A stretch of 64,000 nt of DNA from Caldilineaceae bacterium (GTDB lineage: Bacteria; Chloroflexota; Anaerolineae; Caldilineales; Caldilineaceae), in assembly GCA_958295845.1 (NCBI GenBank), contig OY282376.1:2989022-3053021 (forward strand), given 5' to 3'. Position numbers and translations under genes: made by a program. Shown one piece after another: positions 1 to 8,516 of this stretch; the first letter of the stretch is position 1, and each line of letters begins with the position of its first letter. The notes beneath the pieces were generated by a model. The model did not search any database, was not told where the DNA came from, and saw nothing but the letters and a program-made list of their open reading frames with translations.

Positions 1-141
1 CTGGATGTGCCTGATGCGGTCGAAATTGATGGTGCTCGTACGGCGCACCATACCGATGACCTTATAGCCTTGCTTGAGAAGAAGCTCGGCCAGGTAACTT
101 CCATCCTGTCCGGTGACCCCTGTAACCAGTGCAGTGGGCAT
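1..141 (-). CDS. gmd: GDP-mannose 4,6-dehydratase, N-terminal part (runs off window)
   Basis: Only the first 47 codons lie in the window; the gene continues beyond base 1. The protein begins [20 protein letters not shown], the Rossmann glycine motif (TGVTGQDG) typical of GDP-mannose 4,6-dehydratases, and goes on with [13 protein letters not shown], where the VRR(T/S)S element is characteristic of this family rather than of other short-chain sugar dehydratases. The family converts GDP-mannose to GDP-4-keto-6-deoxymannose in the cytoplasm. The gene for the next enzyme, the 4-keto reductase, lies directly upstream on the same strand (272-1267), so the two probably form one transcript making a GDP-6-deoxyhexose for surface polysaccharide. 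The ATG is unambiguous because homology starts at residue 3. Confidence 0.87.
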   Translation of the reverse strand, partial: MPTALVTGVTGQDGSYLAELLLKQGYKVIGMVRRTSTINFDRIRHIQ

Positions 142-271
142 GGATAAAGCTCCTGTGGCTGACTGTCCCGCCTCCGTCTGGCAGCGAGACAAGGCCGCAC
201 ACTAAGTGAAAGGGAATCTTTTGAGATATGGCGTCATTCAGATTCCGGTGTAGGTCAGTCTGACTTTGGCA

Positions 272-1267
272 TCACGATTCGCAGCCATTCGATGTATCGA
301 CTGGCGAGGCTCCGGTAATGTCACGCCAATAGTTAAGGACATCCGCCAGACTCTCGCGATTGGAAATGCTCGGAACCCAGCCGGTCTTCTGGGAAAATCT
401 TTGCGGATTGCAAACGATGCGAGCAACATCGCTGGGCCGCAGACGTTGTGGATCCTGTTCGACAGAGATTTCGACTGGGCTCAGTTCGAGGAGGATATTG
501 AGCAACTCCTGGACCGAGATGGATGAACCGCTGCCGATGTTATAAACCTCGCCGGGGTCGCCAAACTGGAGCGCGAGCCAGTAGGCGCGGACCATGTCCC
601 TTACGTCAGTGTAGTCTCGTTCCGCCTCCAGATTTCCAACTTTGAGGACCGGCGGCTGCAGTCCCGCTTCGATTTCAGCGATCTGACGCGCAAAGGCGCT
701 GGCGACGAAGCTATCGGCCTGTCCCGGCCCGATATGGTTGAAGCTGCGAACGCGGACTGCTGACAGGGCATAATTATACCAGTACTGCTGCGCCATCAGG
801 TCCTGAGCGACTTTGCTGATGCCGTAGGGAGAGTTTGGGCGCAGGGGGGTCAGTTCATCGATGGGAAGCTCTTCGGGTTCGATGAGGCCGTAGACCTCTG
901 AGGATGCGACGACGAGAACGCGGGCTTCGGGGGTGTGGCGGCGCAGGGCCTCCAGCAGGTTCAGCTGGCAGGAGATATTCAGCTCGTAGACGGCCCAAGG
1001 TTGATCCCAGCTGGCGCGGACGTCGCTCCATGCGGCGAGATGGAAGGTGAGGTCAGGTTTGACGGACTGGATGACCCGGTCGATCCATGAGGGATTGCGA
1101 AGGTCTCCTTTATGTAAATGCAGGCGATCGCGAAGGTTCTGGATTCGATTGTCGGCGCGGTGAATCGTGCCATGGATTTCCAGGGAGGACCCGGTACCAG
1201 AGGACAGGAGGTTGTTTGCGAGTGTGGAGCCGACAAAGCCGGAGATTCCGGTGATGAGTACGCGCAC
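272..1267 (-). CDS. rmd: GDP-6-deoxy-D-mannose reductase-like NAD-dependent epimerase/dehydratase
   Basis: A 331-residue extended short-chain dehydrogenase. Visible are the N-terminal glycine motif GISGFVG (residues 7-13), a catalytic Ser in SSEVYG (about 122-127), the YxxxK pair in YGISK (Y148, K152), and NHIGPGQ (about 177-183), which is characteristic of GDP-4-keto-6-deoxymannose reductases. The reaction is reduction of GDP-4-keto-6-deoxymannose to GDP-rhamnose; a related epimerising reductase cannot be excluded. I chose the GTG at 1267 because the glycine motif starts at residue 3 and an AGGAAAGG ribosome-binding stretch lies just upstream. The frame stays open to 1555, but that extension is only a translation of the CCACGGAGG repeats. 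It lies upstream of gmd on the same strand with a 130-base gap. Confidence 0.85.
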   Translation of the reverse strand: MRVLITGISGFVGSTLANNLLSSGTGSSLEIHGTIHRADNRIQNLRDRLHLHKGDLRNPSWIDRVIQSVKPDLTFHLAAWSDVRASWDQPWAVYELNISCQLNLLEALRRHTPEARVLVVASSEVYGLIEPEELPIDELTPLRPNSPYGISKVAQDLMAQQYWYNYALSAVRVRSFNHIGPGQADSFVASAFARQIAEIEAGLQPPVLKVGNLEAERDYTDVRDMVRAYWLALQFGDPGEVYNIGSGSSISVQELLNILLELSPVEISVEQDPQRLRPSDVARIVCNPQRFSQKTGWVPSISNRESLADVLNYWRDITGASPVDTSNGCES

Positions 1268-1365
1268 AAGGTTTGCCTTTCCTGAAAGGGAAATTATAGC
1301 AGACTCGCGTAGAGCTGCGCGAACAGAAGTGGTGAGAAGGCTAATTCTTTGCCGCGAAGTACTGC

Positions 1366-1615
1366 AACGGCAACTTCGTTGGAACCACGGAGGGCCACGG
1401 AGAGACACGGAGAACTGCAACGGCAACTTCAGAATTCCACGAAGGGCCACGAAGGGCCGCGAAGTACTGCAACGGCAACTTCGTTGGAACCACGGAGGGC
1501 CACGGAGAGTCACGGAGAACGGCAACGGCAACGTCAACTTCAACACCTTAACCACGGAGGGCCACGGAGGGCCACGGAGAACGGCAACGGCAACTTCATT
1601 TTATCCACGGATGGC
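1366..1615. repeat. CCACGGAGGGCCACGGAG-type repeat cluster
   Basis: The stretch alternates short units such as CCACGGAGGGCCACGGAGA (three near copies at about 1384, 1493 and 1552) and AACGGCAACGGCAACTTC (several copies), with a variant CCACGAAGGGCCACGAAGG near 1438. Spacing is irregular, so it is not a clean tandem array. It lies directly upstream of the minus-strand reductase and artificially lengthens its reading frame. The same vocabulary recurs at 13349-13482. Confidence 0.85.
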
Positions 1616-1895
1616 CGCGGAGAAAGTATCACACAATTGTCCGCGGAGGGCTTCGATGAGCCAAAAGAATAATTTTCTGGTCTGCAGTGGTTTACGGTCA
1701 GTGCACTTTTGGGGCCGACGCAGATTATGGTTCTGGCTGAAGAGAGGCGCGTCAGAGGTTGCTTATGCCCGCGGGAGTTCGGTCTTCTAGCCGTGGGATC
1801 TTCTCCAAATGTGAATCGGGCAGGGAAGATGCTTTCTGGATGTTTTTCTTCAGGGTGGCAATTTTGCCCCAAAATTCATTTTTTGTCTGGCGGGG
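1616..1895. other. Gene-free spacer between repeat cluster and mltG promoter
   Basis: I see no convincing coding region, RNA or hairpin here. The short frames that cross it on either strand have no recognisable protein features and partly translate the neighbouring repeats. Confidence 0.5.
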
Positions 1896-1904
1896 TGTTA
1901 TACT
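1896..1904 (+). promoter_or_regulatory. Extended -10 promoter candidate for mltG
   Basis: TGT followed by TATACT forms an extended -10 element (TG at 1896-1897, hexamer 1899-1904) about 40 bases upstream of the mltG start. No good -35 hexamer is visible at the usual distance, which is tolerated by extended -10 promoters. Confidence 0.4.
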
Positions 1905-1944
1905 CAAATTCTAATGCTTGGTTCAGAGAAAGGTATGAACAGGA

Positions 1945-3159
1945 ATGAAAGACCTGCGAAATCGCCACGAAGCGTATGACTCTTTTGCGGACAGGGTAGG
2001 CGGGAAGTCATGGATCGCACGCACGTGTCTCCTCTTGATTTTGGCTGCAATGCTTACTGGCTGTACTCGAGAAGCGATGCTGTACGACCATCTGGACGCG
2101 AATCGGCCTGCGCTGTTTGTGCCAAAGTCGGAGGATGACCAGGTCGTTGCTTTTGAGATCGGTGCAGGTACGCCTGCGCGTAGCATTTCAGAGAATCTGG
2201 TGTCGGCGGGCTTGATTCATGACGCCGAGCTTTTTGAGGCATACGTGCGGTCGATCGGCCGGGCGCAGGAGCTGAAGGCAGGGACGTTCCTGCTCAGGGC
2301 AAGTATGACGCCGGTGGAGATTGCCGAGGCTTTGCTGGCCGAGCATGCGACTGGCGTCACAGTCACGATTCGCGAAGGGTGGCGCCTGGAGCAGGTAGCT
2401 GATGCGTTGGAGGTAGAAGGCGTTGTTTCGGGCGAGGCTTACTTGGGCACTGCGCAGGCGGCCGACCTCGAAGCGCTGAGCGAGATTGTCCCTTCCAACG
2501 CAGCCAACGCACCGAAGGTCGATCCGCCATCCTGCTGTGACGTCAAGATTGACCGCTGGCCATTTCTGGATGAGCGGCCCCAGGGCGCGAGCCTGGAAGG
2601 CTTTCTATTCCCTGCGACGTACCAGTTGCCGGCGGTGGAACCCACTGCAGAGGAGTTAGTCGCCCGGCAGTTGGATGCCTTTGCTGCGCGTATCATGCCA
2701 ATCTACCTTCAGGCCGAAGCGGACGGCGTGGATCCGCCCAACCTGTATGCGGCACTGATTCTGGCCAGCCTTGTCGAGAGAGAGGCGGTTGTGGCGGAAG
2801 AGCGGCCGATAATCGCCGGTGTTCTGTACAATCGACTGAATAATGGCATGTTGCTTGAGATTGACGCGACGGTGCAGTATGCGATGGGCTTCCAGGCGGA
2901 GAGCGGTCAGTGGTGGAAGACTCCGGTCTTTTTGGAAGAGTATCAGGGCGTTCACAGTCCGTACAACACCTATCTGAATGTTGGGCTTCCCCCCGGTCCA
3001 ATTGCAAGTCCTGGGGAGGATTCGTTCAAGGCGGTGCTTTACCCTGAAAGTCACGATTTCTTCTATTACGTTGCGACCGGGGATGGCAGCGGCGGACACG
3101 TTTTTGCGACGACATTCGCCGAGCATTTGCAGAACGTCCAGCGCTATTTGAACCGGTAA
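1945..3159 (+). CDS. mltG: Endolytic murein transglycosylase MltG (YceG-like)
   Basis: This 404-residue protein cleaves nascent peptidoglycan glycan strands outside the membrane and so terminates chain growth. The catalytic region shows LASLVERE with the expected catalytic Glu at about 278, followed by [16 protein letters not shown] and [11 protein letters not shown], all diagnostic of the YceG/MltG family. A LysM-like N-terminal half (about 65-165) precedes it. The usual N-terminal membrane anchor is replaced by, or looks like, a lipoprotein signal: a hydrophobic run ends in LTGC with Cys at 40, although the charged n-region is long (about 25 residues). A Cys-containing insertion (about 181-215) separates the two halves. 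It is preceded by an extended -10 promoter and is apparently monocistronic. Confidence 0.9.
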   Translation: MKDLRNRHEAYDSFADRVGGKSWIARTCLLLILAAMLTGCTREAMLYDHLDANRPALFVPKSEDDQVVAFEIGAGTPARSISENLVSAGLIHDAELFEAYVRSIGRAQELKAGTFLLRASMTPVEIAEALLAEHATGVTVTIREGWRLEQVADALEVEGVVSGEAYLGTAQAADLEALSEIVPSNAANAPKVDPPSCCDVKIDRWPFLDERPQGASLEGFLFPATYQLPAVEPTAEELVARQLDAFAARIMPIYLQAEADGVDPPNLYAALILASLVEREAVVAEERPIIAGVLYNRLNNGMLLEIDATVQYAMGFQAESGQWWKTPVFLEEYQGVHSPYNTYLNVGLPPGPIASPGEDSFKAVLYPESHDFFYYVATGDGSGGHVFATTFAEHLQNVQRYLNR

Positions 3160-3486
3160 TTCTCTTCGAGACTCGGGATTGGCGCCCTTTACCTTCGATT
3201 ACGTGCCGCCTGAATGCCGACCGATTCAGGGTCAAGTTGGCGCGTGTCAGAGCAGGCTTCACGTAAACATCAGGGTATCGAAAAGATAATCCAAGCAGGG
3301 AAGTGTTGAGTATGGGCGGCTGTCTGGGCGCGAACGCTTTCGCCGTGTGCATTACAGTTTTGGGGTGGGAACAGTCTGTCGGGGAGTCAATGGCGGTGGT
3401 GGCTGGAAATGTTTAGAGGCTCCTGGAAAGAAGCAAGGCAGACGCAAGGGCCTTGCCGATCCTGGAGGTCTGCTGACTTGGCGGTC
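3160..3486. other. Gene-free spacer after mltG
   Basis: No supported gene. Short frames here lack any family signature, and the right-hand part merges into the composite repeat that starts near 3487. Confidence 0.45.
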
Positions 3487-3774
3487 GAGGGCAGGCACAA
3501 GGCCTGCCCCTACTGGGGCGTCTGGGGGGAACACTGTTGGCTAGACGCGTTGCTGGGGAAGAATGAACACGGTGGCTAGCAAGGGCGGGGCGTTGCGGGG
3601 GCGCAGCCCCTGCACAAGGGAGGGCCGAAGGCCCGGACGCCCGGAACAGCAGTGGTCAGTGGTTAGTGGTCAGTGGTCAGTGAATTGGCGATATATTGGG
3701 GATGGATGTGAGGACTGGATACAGACTTGTCGATACCAGAGGTAATCGAGAGTTCGCCTCTACTTTGGGATGCA
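3487..3774. repeat. Composite dispersed repeat, copy A
   Basis: Modules in order: a hairpin GGGCAGGC-acaag-GCCTGCCC (3489-3509); CTGTTGGCTAGAC then GGGGAAGAATGAACACGG; GGGCGGGGCGTTGCGGGGGC with AGCCCCTGCACAAGGGAGGG (about 3582-3630); several TGGTCAG(T)GG units (about 3652-3682); then GGGGATGGATGTGAGG and TTTGGGATGC. Copies B (39923-40128) and C (63512-63866) share these modules; A and C align over nearly their whole right halves. Confidence 0.85.
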
Positions 3775-3792
3775 ATGTTGACGCCAGATTAG

Positions 3793-3821
3793 TTGACACT
3801 GGAGATGGGATTCTCTAGAAT
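3793..3821 (+). promoter_or_regulatory. Promoter of tRNA-Leu
   Basis: TTGACA (3793-3798), a 17-base spacer and TAGAAT (3816-3821), with the tRNA beginning 8 bases later. This is a near-consensus sigma-70-type promoter at the right distance for a tRNA gene. Confidence 0.75.
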
Positions 3822-3829
3822 GGCTTGGC

Positions 3830-3912
<83 letters not shown>

Positions 3913-4164
3913 CTTGCGACAGAATGTCTTGCTTCCGATCTGGATGTCGACTGAATTCAGTCGCACAGTTGGACGGTCTCTACCCCTTTTTCAGCCACTT
4001 TTTTCACAACTGCGTTACAGTCTGTTCGGCCATTCCCGTTCGGGTCTTTTGCTGCTACGACCGCACGCGGCGTGAATTTTCGGGCCTGGCTAGAATGGCA
4101 TTCCAGGCACAGAGGCAGAAGGGCTCCGTCAACCAACTAACTGTAGTGCGATAGGTCGACAGAT
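3913..4164. other. Gene-free spacer downstream of tRNA-Leu
   Basis: No coding signature is visible between the tRNA and the promoter of the peptide-importer operon. No strong terminator hairpin was found directly after the tRNA. Confidence 0.45.
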
Positions 4165-4193
4165 TTGACAATCCTTGTTGCCTTACGGATACT
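4165..4193 (+). promoter_or_regulatory. Promoter candidate of the peptide-importer operon
   Basis: TTGACA (4165-4170), a 17-base spacer and GATACT (4188-4193), about 145 bases upstream of the SBP start. The leader it would make contains the palindrome at 4236-4249. Confidence 0.5.
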
Positions 4194-4235
4194 AGGCGCA
4201 ATTCCCCAAGGAAGGCGCCCAATTTCAGATTATTG

Positions 4236-4249
4236 TGTCAGATCTGACA
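4236..4249. promoter_or_regulatory. Perfect 14-bp palindrome, operator candidate
   Basis: TGTCAGATCTGACA is a perfect palindrome between the promoter candidate (4165-4193) and the start of the SBP gene. Its size and symmetry fit a dimeric transcription-factor site; the cognate regulator is not in the window. Confidence 0.4.
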
Positions 4250-4337
4250 GGGTTTCGCAGTGGCTCGAACGCGGCGGTCTACAAGGCGTCGCGACCACTC
4301 TTTTTCTTTTCCACATCCCCATTAGGAGGGAATCTCA

Positions 4338-6398
4338 ATGAGGCAAACCAGACTTATTGCGAGTCTAGTCATTATTCTTGGCCTGATTCTGGCTGGCTGC
4401 GGCGGCGGACAGCCGCAAGAAGCCGAGATGGCCGAGGAACCGGCTATGGAGGAAGAGGCCGCGTCTGAAGACGACTCCATGGCCGATGAAGGTATGATGG
4501 GCGACTTCACCGGGCAGGTGGTGCAGTACAACACCATCGCCGACTATGAAGCGGCCACAGGTAATGAAATTTCTACGTTCCAGCAGTCTCCGATACTGGA
4601 TGTGATGGTGGCCGATGGTTCGCTGCCGCCGGTCGAAGAGCGACTGCCGGATGAGCCGCTGGTGATGCAGCCGGCCGACCAGATTGGTGAGTACGGCGGC
4701 ACGATGCGGAATACGCACGAGGGCAACTTCGACTTCCTCGAGGATCTGCTGCGTGAGTTCCCGCACGTGTACGGCTCGAACATGCAGGGCGTGCTGCCCA
4801 ACGTGTTCATGAATGCTGAGACGAGCGCGGACGGCCTCTCGACGACGTTCACGATCCGCCCCGGCATCAAGTGGTCTGACGGCGAACCGTTTGGCGCCGA
4901 CGACTTCGTATTCTGGTACGAGGCAATTGCGGCGAACGAAGAGCTGAACCCGAATGGCGTCAACAATATGAAGGTTGGCGGCGAGATGGGTACGGTCACC
5001 AAGGTTAACGAGAACACTATCGTGATGGAGTTTAAGGCTCCGTACGGTGTGCTGCTCGAACGCCTCAACCGCTGGCGCCCGATGCCTTACGCGCCCGCCC
5101 ACTATCTGCAGCAGTTCCATCCCGACTATACCGATGCGGCCGCGGTTGACGCGATAGCCGAAGAGAGAGGTTTCTCGAACTGGGTAGAGCTGTTCCAGGC
5201 CGAGCATGACTGGTACGGCAATCCCGACGTCCCGACGATCTTCGCCTGGAAAGCCGTAACCCGCGGCGCCAGTGTGCCGGTGCAGGAGCTGGAGCGCAAC
5301 CCCTACTACTGGAAGATCGACACTGCTGGCAACCAGTTGCCGTATGTAGACCACATCAACCGACCCAACCTGGGTGACCGCGAAGCGATTCTGCTGGACG
5401 TTATCGCTGGCCAGACCGACTACATGAACCCGTATACGCTGGGTTACCTGACCAACTATCCGGTCCTCAAGCAGAACGAAGAGAGCGGTGGTTACAGGGT
5501 GCTGCCTCAGTTCGGCTGGTCGGACGTGCTGGGCGTGATTACGTTCAACATGTCGACAGAGGATGACGTGTTGCGGGAGCTGTTCCGCAACAAGGATTTC
5601 CGTATTGCGCTGTCGATCGGTTACGACCGCGACAGAATCAATGAGGTCGTTTTCAATGGTCTGTACAAGCCTTCGCAGGTTGCGCCTCCGGACGCATCGG
5701 TCTATAACGGTGCCGACCCGGGCTTCAAGCTGCACACTGAGCACGACGTTGATGGCGCCAACGAGATCCTTGACGGCCTGGGCCTGACCTGGAATGAGGA
5801 CCAGAGCCAGCGACTGCTGCCCGATGGCCGCCCGTTTGAGCTTTCGGCTCAGGTACATACCGGTTGGGTGCAGCAGGTTCCTATCGCCGAGCTGATCGCA
5901 CAGGGCTGGGAAGACATTGGCCTGAAGACAACGATTGTTCCGTTGGATGGTCGACTGCATACGGAACGTCGACTGGCCGGCGACTATGAGCTGCAGGTTC
6001 GCCCTGTCAACTGGGCTGGCCAGGCTCCGATCATCGGCGCCATGCGCGGCGAGCCGATGCCAATCAGCAACAGCTGGCTGGTGAACCCGCCGTGGGCGCA
6101 GTATGTCATGTCGGGCGGCGCCGAGGGCGAAGAACCCCCGGACGACGTCAAGCGACTGTACGAGATCTTCGAAGAGTTCATCGCCGAGCCGGATGGCCAG
6201 AAGCGCTTCGAACTCGAGTCTGAGATGTACAAGATTCATCAGGACAACTTGTGGGTCATTGGCTCGATCAAGCAGCCTGGCGACCTGGAAGCGGTCTGGT
6301 ACGCGGTGTTCTCGGGCCGCATGTACAACATCCCCAACCCGGTGGCTCCCGAGTGGTACTATGCCGCTCCCGAAACCTGGGCATACCGGTCTGAGTAA
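4338..6398 (+). CDS. ABC transporter substrate-binding lipoprotein, family 5 (peptide/oligosaccharide type)
   Basis: A 686-residue extracytoplasmic binding protein, longer than typical OppA/DppA (about 540). The N-terminus has a lipoprotein signal with lipobox LAGC (Cys21), followed by an acidic linker of Glu/Ala/Met-rich sequence (about 28-55) that tethers the domain to the membrane. The body shows family-5 hallmarks: FTIRPGIKWSDGEPF in the first lobe and RIALSIGYDRDRINEVVF in the second. A strong AGGAGGG ribosome site precedes the ATG. It opens a five-gene operon with its permeases and ATPases and is separated from the first permease by a strong hairpin at 6427-6450. The substrate cannot be told from sequence; the size suggests an oligopeptide or a glycan fragment. 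Confidence 0.9.
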   Translation: MRQTRLIASLVIILGLILAGCGGGQPQEAEMAEEPAMEEEAASEDDSMADEGMMGDFTGQVVQYNTIADYEAATGNEISTFQQSPILDVMVADGSLPPVEERLPDEPLVMQPADQIGEYGGTMRNTHEGNFDFLEDLLREFPHVYGSNMQGVLPNVFMNAETSADGLSTTFTIRPGIKWSDGEPFGADDFVFWYEAIAANEELNPNGVNNMKVGGEMGTVTKVNENTIVMEFKAPYGVLLERLNRWRPMPYAPAHYLQQFHPDYTDAAAVDAIAEERGFSNWVELFQAEHDWYGNPDVPTIFAWKAVTRGASVPVQELERNPYYWKIDTAGNQLPYVDHINRPNLGDREAILLDVIAGQTDYMNPYTLGYLTNYPVLKQNEESGGYRVLPQFGWSDVLGVITFNMSTEDDVLRELFRNKDFRIALSIGYDRDRINEVVFNGLYKPSQVAPPDASVYNGADPGFKLHTEHDVDGANEILDGLGLTWNEDQSQRLLPDGRPFELSAQVHTGWVQQVPIAELIAQGWEDIGLKTTIVPLDGRLHTERRLAGDYELQVRPVNWAGQAPIIGAMRGEPMPISNSWLVNPPWAQYVMSGGAEGEEPPDDVKRLYEIFEEFIAEPDGQKRFELESEMYKIHQDNLWVIGSIKQPGDLEAVWYAVFSGRMYNIPNPVAPEWYYAAPETWAYRSE

Positions 6399-6426
6399 AC
6401 GGCTTCAGTAGTTCTTCTGAAACAAA

Positions 6427-6450
6427 GGGAGGCCACCCAGGTGGCCTCCC
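6427..6450 (+). terminator. Intercistronic hairpin after the SBP gene
   Basis: GGGAGGCCAC-CCAG-GTGGCCTCCC forms a perfect 10-bp stem with a tetraloop, 28 bases after the SBP stop. There is no U-run after it, so it is more likely an RNA-stabilising or partial-attenuation element that favours SBP over permease expression than a full terminator. Confidence 0.6.
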
Positions 6451-6468
6451 GACTCTGAGTTAAGACAG

Positions 6469-7455
6469 ATGCTGATATACATCTTGAGAAGACTGCTCGT
6501 CATGATTCCGGTGACGATCCTGATCAGTATCATTGGATTCATTATCATCCAGGCGCCGCCTGGCGACTTTGTGAGCTCCTACATTGCCGGGTTGGAGGCA
6601 CAGGGTGACATCATCGAGCCGGAACTGATCGATTCACTCAGGGCGCGCTATGGACTTGGTGAACCGATCTATGTACAGTACTTCAAGTGGGTCTCCAGCT
6701 TTATTGAGGGCGATCTGGGTTACTCGATGATTTACCGCGAACCGGTTGTGGATATCATCGCCCAAAGGTTGCCGTCCAGCTTTACGATCTCGCTGCTCTC
6801 CTTGATTCTGGTCTTTGTGATCGGTATCCCCATCGGCATTCTTTCGGCTACCAAACAGTATTCGCTGGCAGACTATTCGTTTACGGTTGTCGGATTTCTG
6901 GGCGTGGCCACGCCCAATTTTCTGCTTGCCCTGGTAGGGCTTTGGCTGCTATTCAAGTGGACGGGAACCGTTGCGATTGGTCTTTATTCGCCGGAAATGC
7001 AGAATGCCCCCTTTGGATTGGCGAAGTTCATTGATTTGGTTGGCCATATCTGGTTGCCGGCTCTGATTGTAGGCACAGCAGGCACTGCGGAACTGATCAG
7101 GACGATGCGCGCAAACTTGCTGGACGAGCTGCCCAAGCAGTATGTAACGGTCGCGCGCGCAAGGGGGGTCAAGCCGACGAAACTTCTCTACAAGTATCCG
7201 TTGCGGATTGCGATCAATCCTGTGATCAGTACGGTTGGCTGGCTGTTGCCTGTTCTGGTCGAGGGCGAGGTCCTGGTTTCTCTGGTTTTGGGACTGCCAA
7301 CGATTGCGCCGGTGCTACTGGACTCGCTCATGCAGCAGGATATGTTCCTGGCGACGAGTATCATCATGATCCTGGGCATACTTACGCTCGTTGGCACTCT
7401 ACTCTCTGACATTCTGCTGGCGATCGTCGATCCGCGTATACGGGGCGCCGTATGA
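6469..7455 (+). CDS. ABC transporter permease, DppB/OppB type
   Basis: A 328-residue inner-membrane subunit. It begins with the signature MLIYILRRLLVMIPV, an N-terminal membrane helix followed by a periplasmic loop containing GLGEPIYVQYFKW, and has about six membrane segments in all. The EAA-type loop reads ARARGVKPTKLLYKYPLR (about 227-244), the contact site for the ATPases. The last codons overlap the following ATPase gene by 4 bases (ATGA), indicating translational coupling. It pairs with the second permease at 9598-10749; the two together form the channel for the SBP at 4338. Confidence 0.92.
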   Translation: MLIYILRRLLVMIPVTILISIIGFIIIQAPPGDFVSSYIAGLEAQGDIIEPELIDSLRARYGLGEPIYVQYFKWVSSFIEGDLGYSMIYREPVVDIIAQRLPSSFTISLLSLILVFVIGIPIGILSATKQYSLADYSFTVVGFLGVATPNFLLALVGLWLLFKWTGTVAIGLYSPEMQNAPFGLAKFIDLVGHIWLPALIVGTAGTAELIRTMRANLLDELPKQYVTVARARGVKPTKLLYKYPLRIAINPVISTVGWLLPVLVEGEVLVSLVLGLPTIAPVLLDSLMQQDMFLATSIIMILGILTLVGTLLSDILLAIVDPRIRGAV

Positions 7456-8516
7456 CCGAGATACAGCGTGGCGGGACTGCAATAGATGAGCTGGGTCCAT
7501 CAACCGAGGGAATGGATGGGTCGCTGCTATCAGTGCGTGATTTGCAGACCCATTTCTTCTCGCGCGAAGGGGTGGTCAAGGCTGTCGACGGCGTGAGTTT
7601 CGATATCAAACCTGGCGAGATTCTCGGCATCGCGGGGGAAAGCGGCTGCGGTAAGAGTGTGACAAGCCAGTCGATCCTGCGAATCCTTCCCAAGAACGGC
7701 AAGATTGTGGGAGGCGAGATCCTCTTTCAGAACGAGGACCAGATTATAGATCTGGCGACTGAAGATGCTGATGGCCGGGTTCTCAGGAATATCCGGGGCA
7801 AAGATATAGCAATGATCTTCCAGGAGCCGATGTCTGCATTCAGCCCTGTGCATACTGTCGGCGACCAGATCATCGAGACAATTCGCATCCACCAGGAGGT
7901 AAGCAAGGAGGAGGCACATGACCAGGCCATTGAAATGCTGCGGCGGGTAGGTATGCCAAATCCGGCGCGGAACATTGACGAGTACACGTTTAATCTTAGC
8001 GGTGGAATGCGACAAAGGGCGATGGTTGCGCTTTCGCTCTCTTGCAGACCCAAACTTTTGATCGCGGATGAGCCGACTACGGCTGTGGACGTGACGATTC
8101 AGGCGCAGATGCTTGAGCTGCTGCGGGATATCCAAGCCGATCTGGGCATGGCGATCATCATGATTACACACGATTTGGGCGTGATTGCCGAACTGACTGA
8201 CCGGGTTATGATCATGTACCTGGGCAAGGAGGTTGAGCACGGAACGGTGGAGGATGTCTTTCACCGGCCGCAGCATCCTTACACGCGGGGGTTACTGGCA
8301 TCGATTCCGAAGATGGACCCTGGCAGAGTGGAAATCGAACCGATCGAGGGCGTCGTGCCCAATCCTTACGCGATGCCAAGCGGCTGCAAGTTTCATACGC
8401 GGTGCCCGGACTTTATCGAAGGCGTGTGCGAAAGACACGAACCCCCGCTCACGGCGGTCGCAAGAGGTCACGAAGTGAGTTGCTTCTTGTACGGAGGTAG
8501 GGAGGCGCTCGAGTGA
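7452..8516 (+). CDS. ABC transporter ATP-binding protein, OppD/DppD type
   Basis: A 354-residue cytoplasmic ATPase. Walker A is GESGCGKS (about 62-69), the signature is LSGGM followed by RQRAM (about 179-188), and Walker B is LLIADEPTT with the D-loop following. The C-terminal oligopeptide-transporter extension has a Cys cluster (GCKFHTRC, GVC, VSC), the pattern known from family members that carry an iron-sulfur-like site. A 17-residue non-conserved N-terminal tail precedes the nucleotide-binding fold. It overlaps both neighbours (ATGA with the permease, GTGA with the next ATPase). Confidence 0.93.
   Translation: MTEIQRGGTAIDELGPSTEGMDGSLLSVRDLQTHFFSREGVVKAVDGVSFDIKPGEILGIAGESGCGKSVTSQSILRILPKNGKIVGGEILFQNEDQIIDLATEDADGRVLRNIRGKDIAMIFQEPMSAFSPVHTVGDQIIETIRIHQEVSKEEAHDQAIEMLRRVGMPNPARNIDEYTFNLSGGMRQRAMVALSLSCRPKLLIADEPTTAVDVTIQAQMLELLRDIQADLGMAIIMITHDLGVIAELTDRVMIMYLGKEVEHGTVEDVFHRPQHPYTRGLLASIPKMDPGRVEIEPIEGVVPNPYAMPSGCKFHTRCPDFIEGVCERHEPPLTAVARGHEVSCFLYGGREALE

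Noticed and set aside
1366..1615. Possible CRISPR array
   Set aside because: Units are short, of uneven length and spacing, the spacers are themselves repeated, and no cas gene is present.
4365..6239. 624-codon open frame antisense to the binding-protein gene
   Set aside because: It mirrors the codon bias of the real gene at 4338-6398, has no family features, no ribosome site, and is fully covered by a certain gene.
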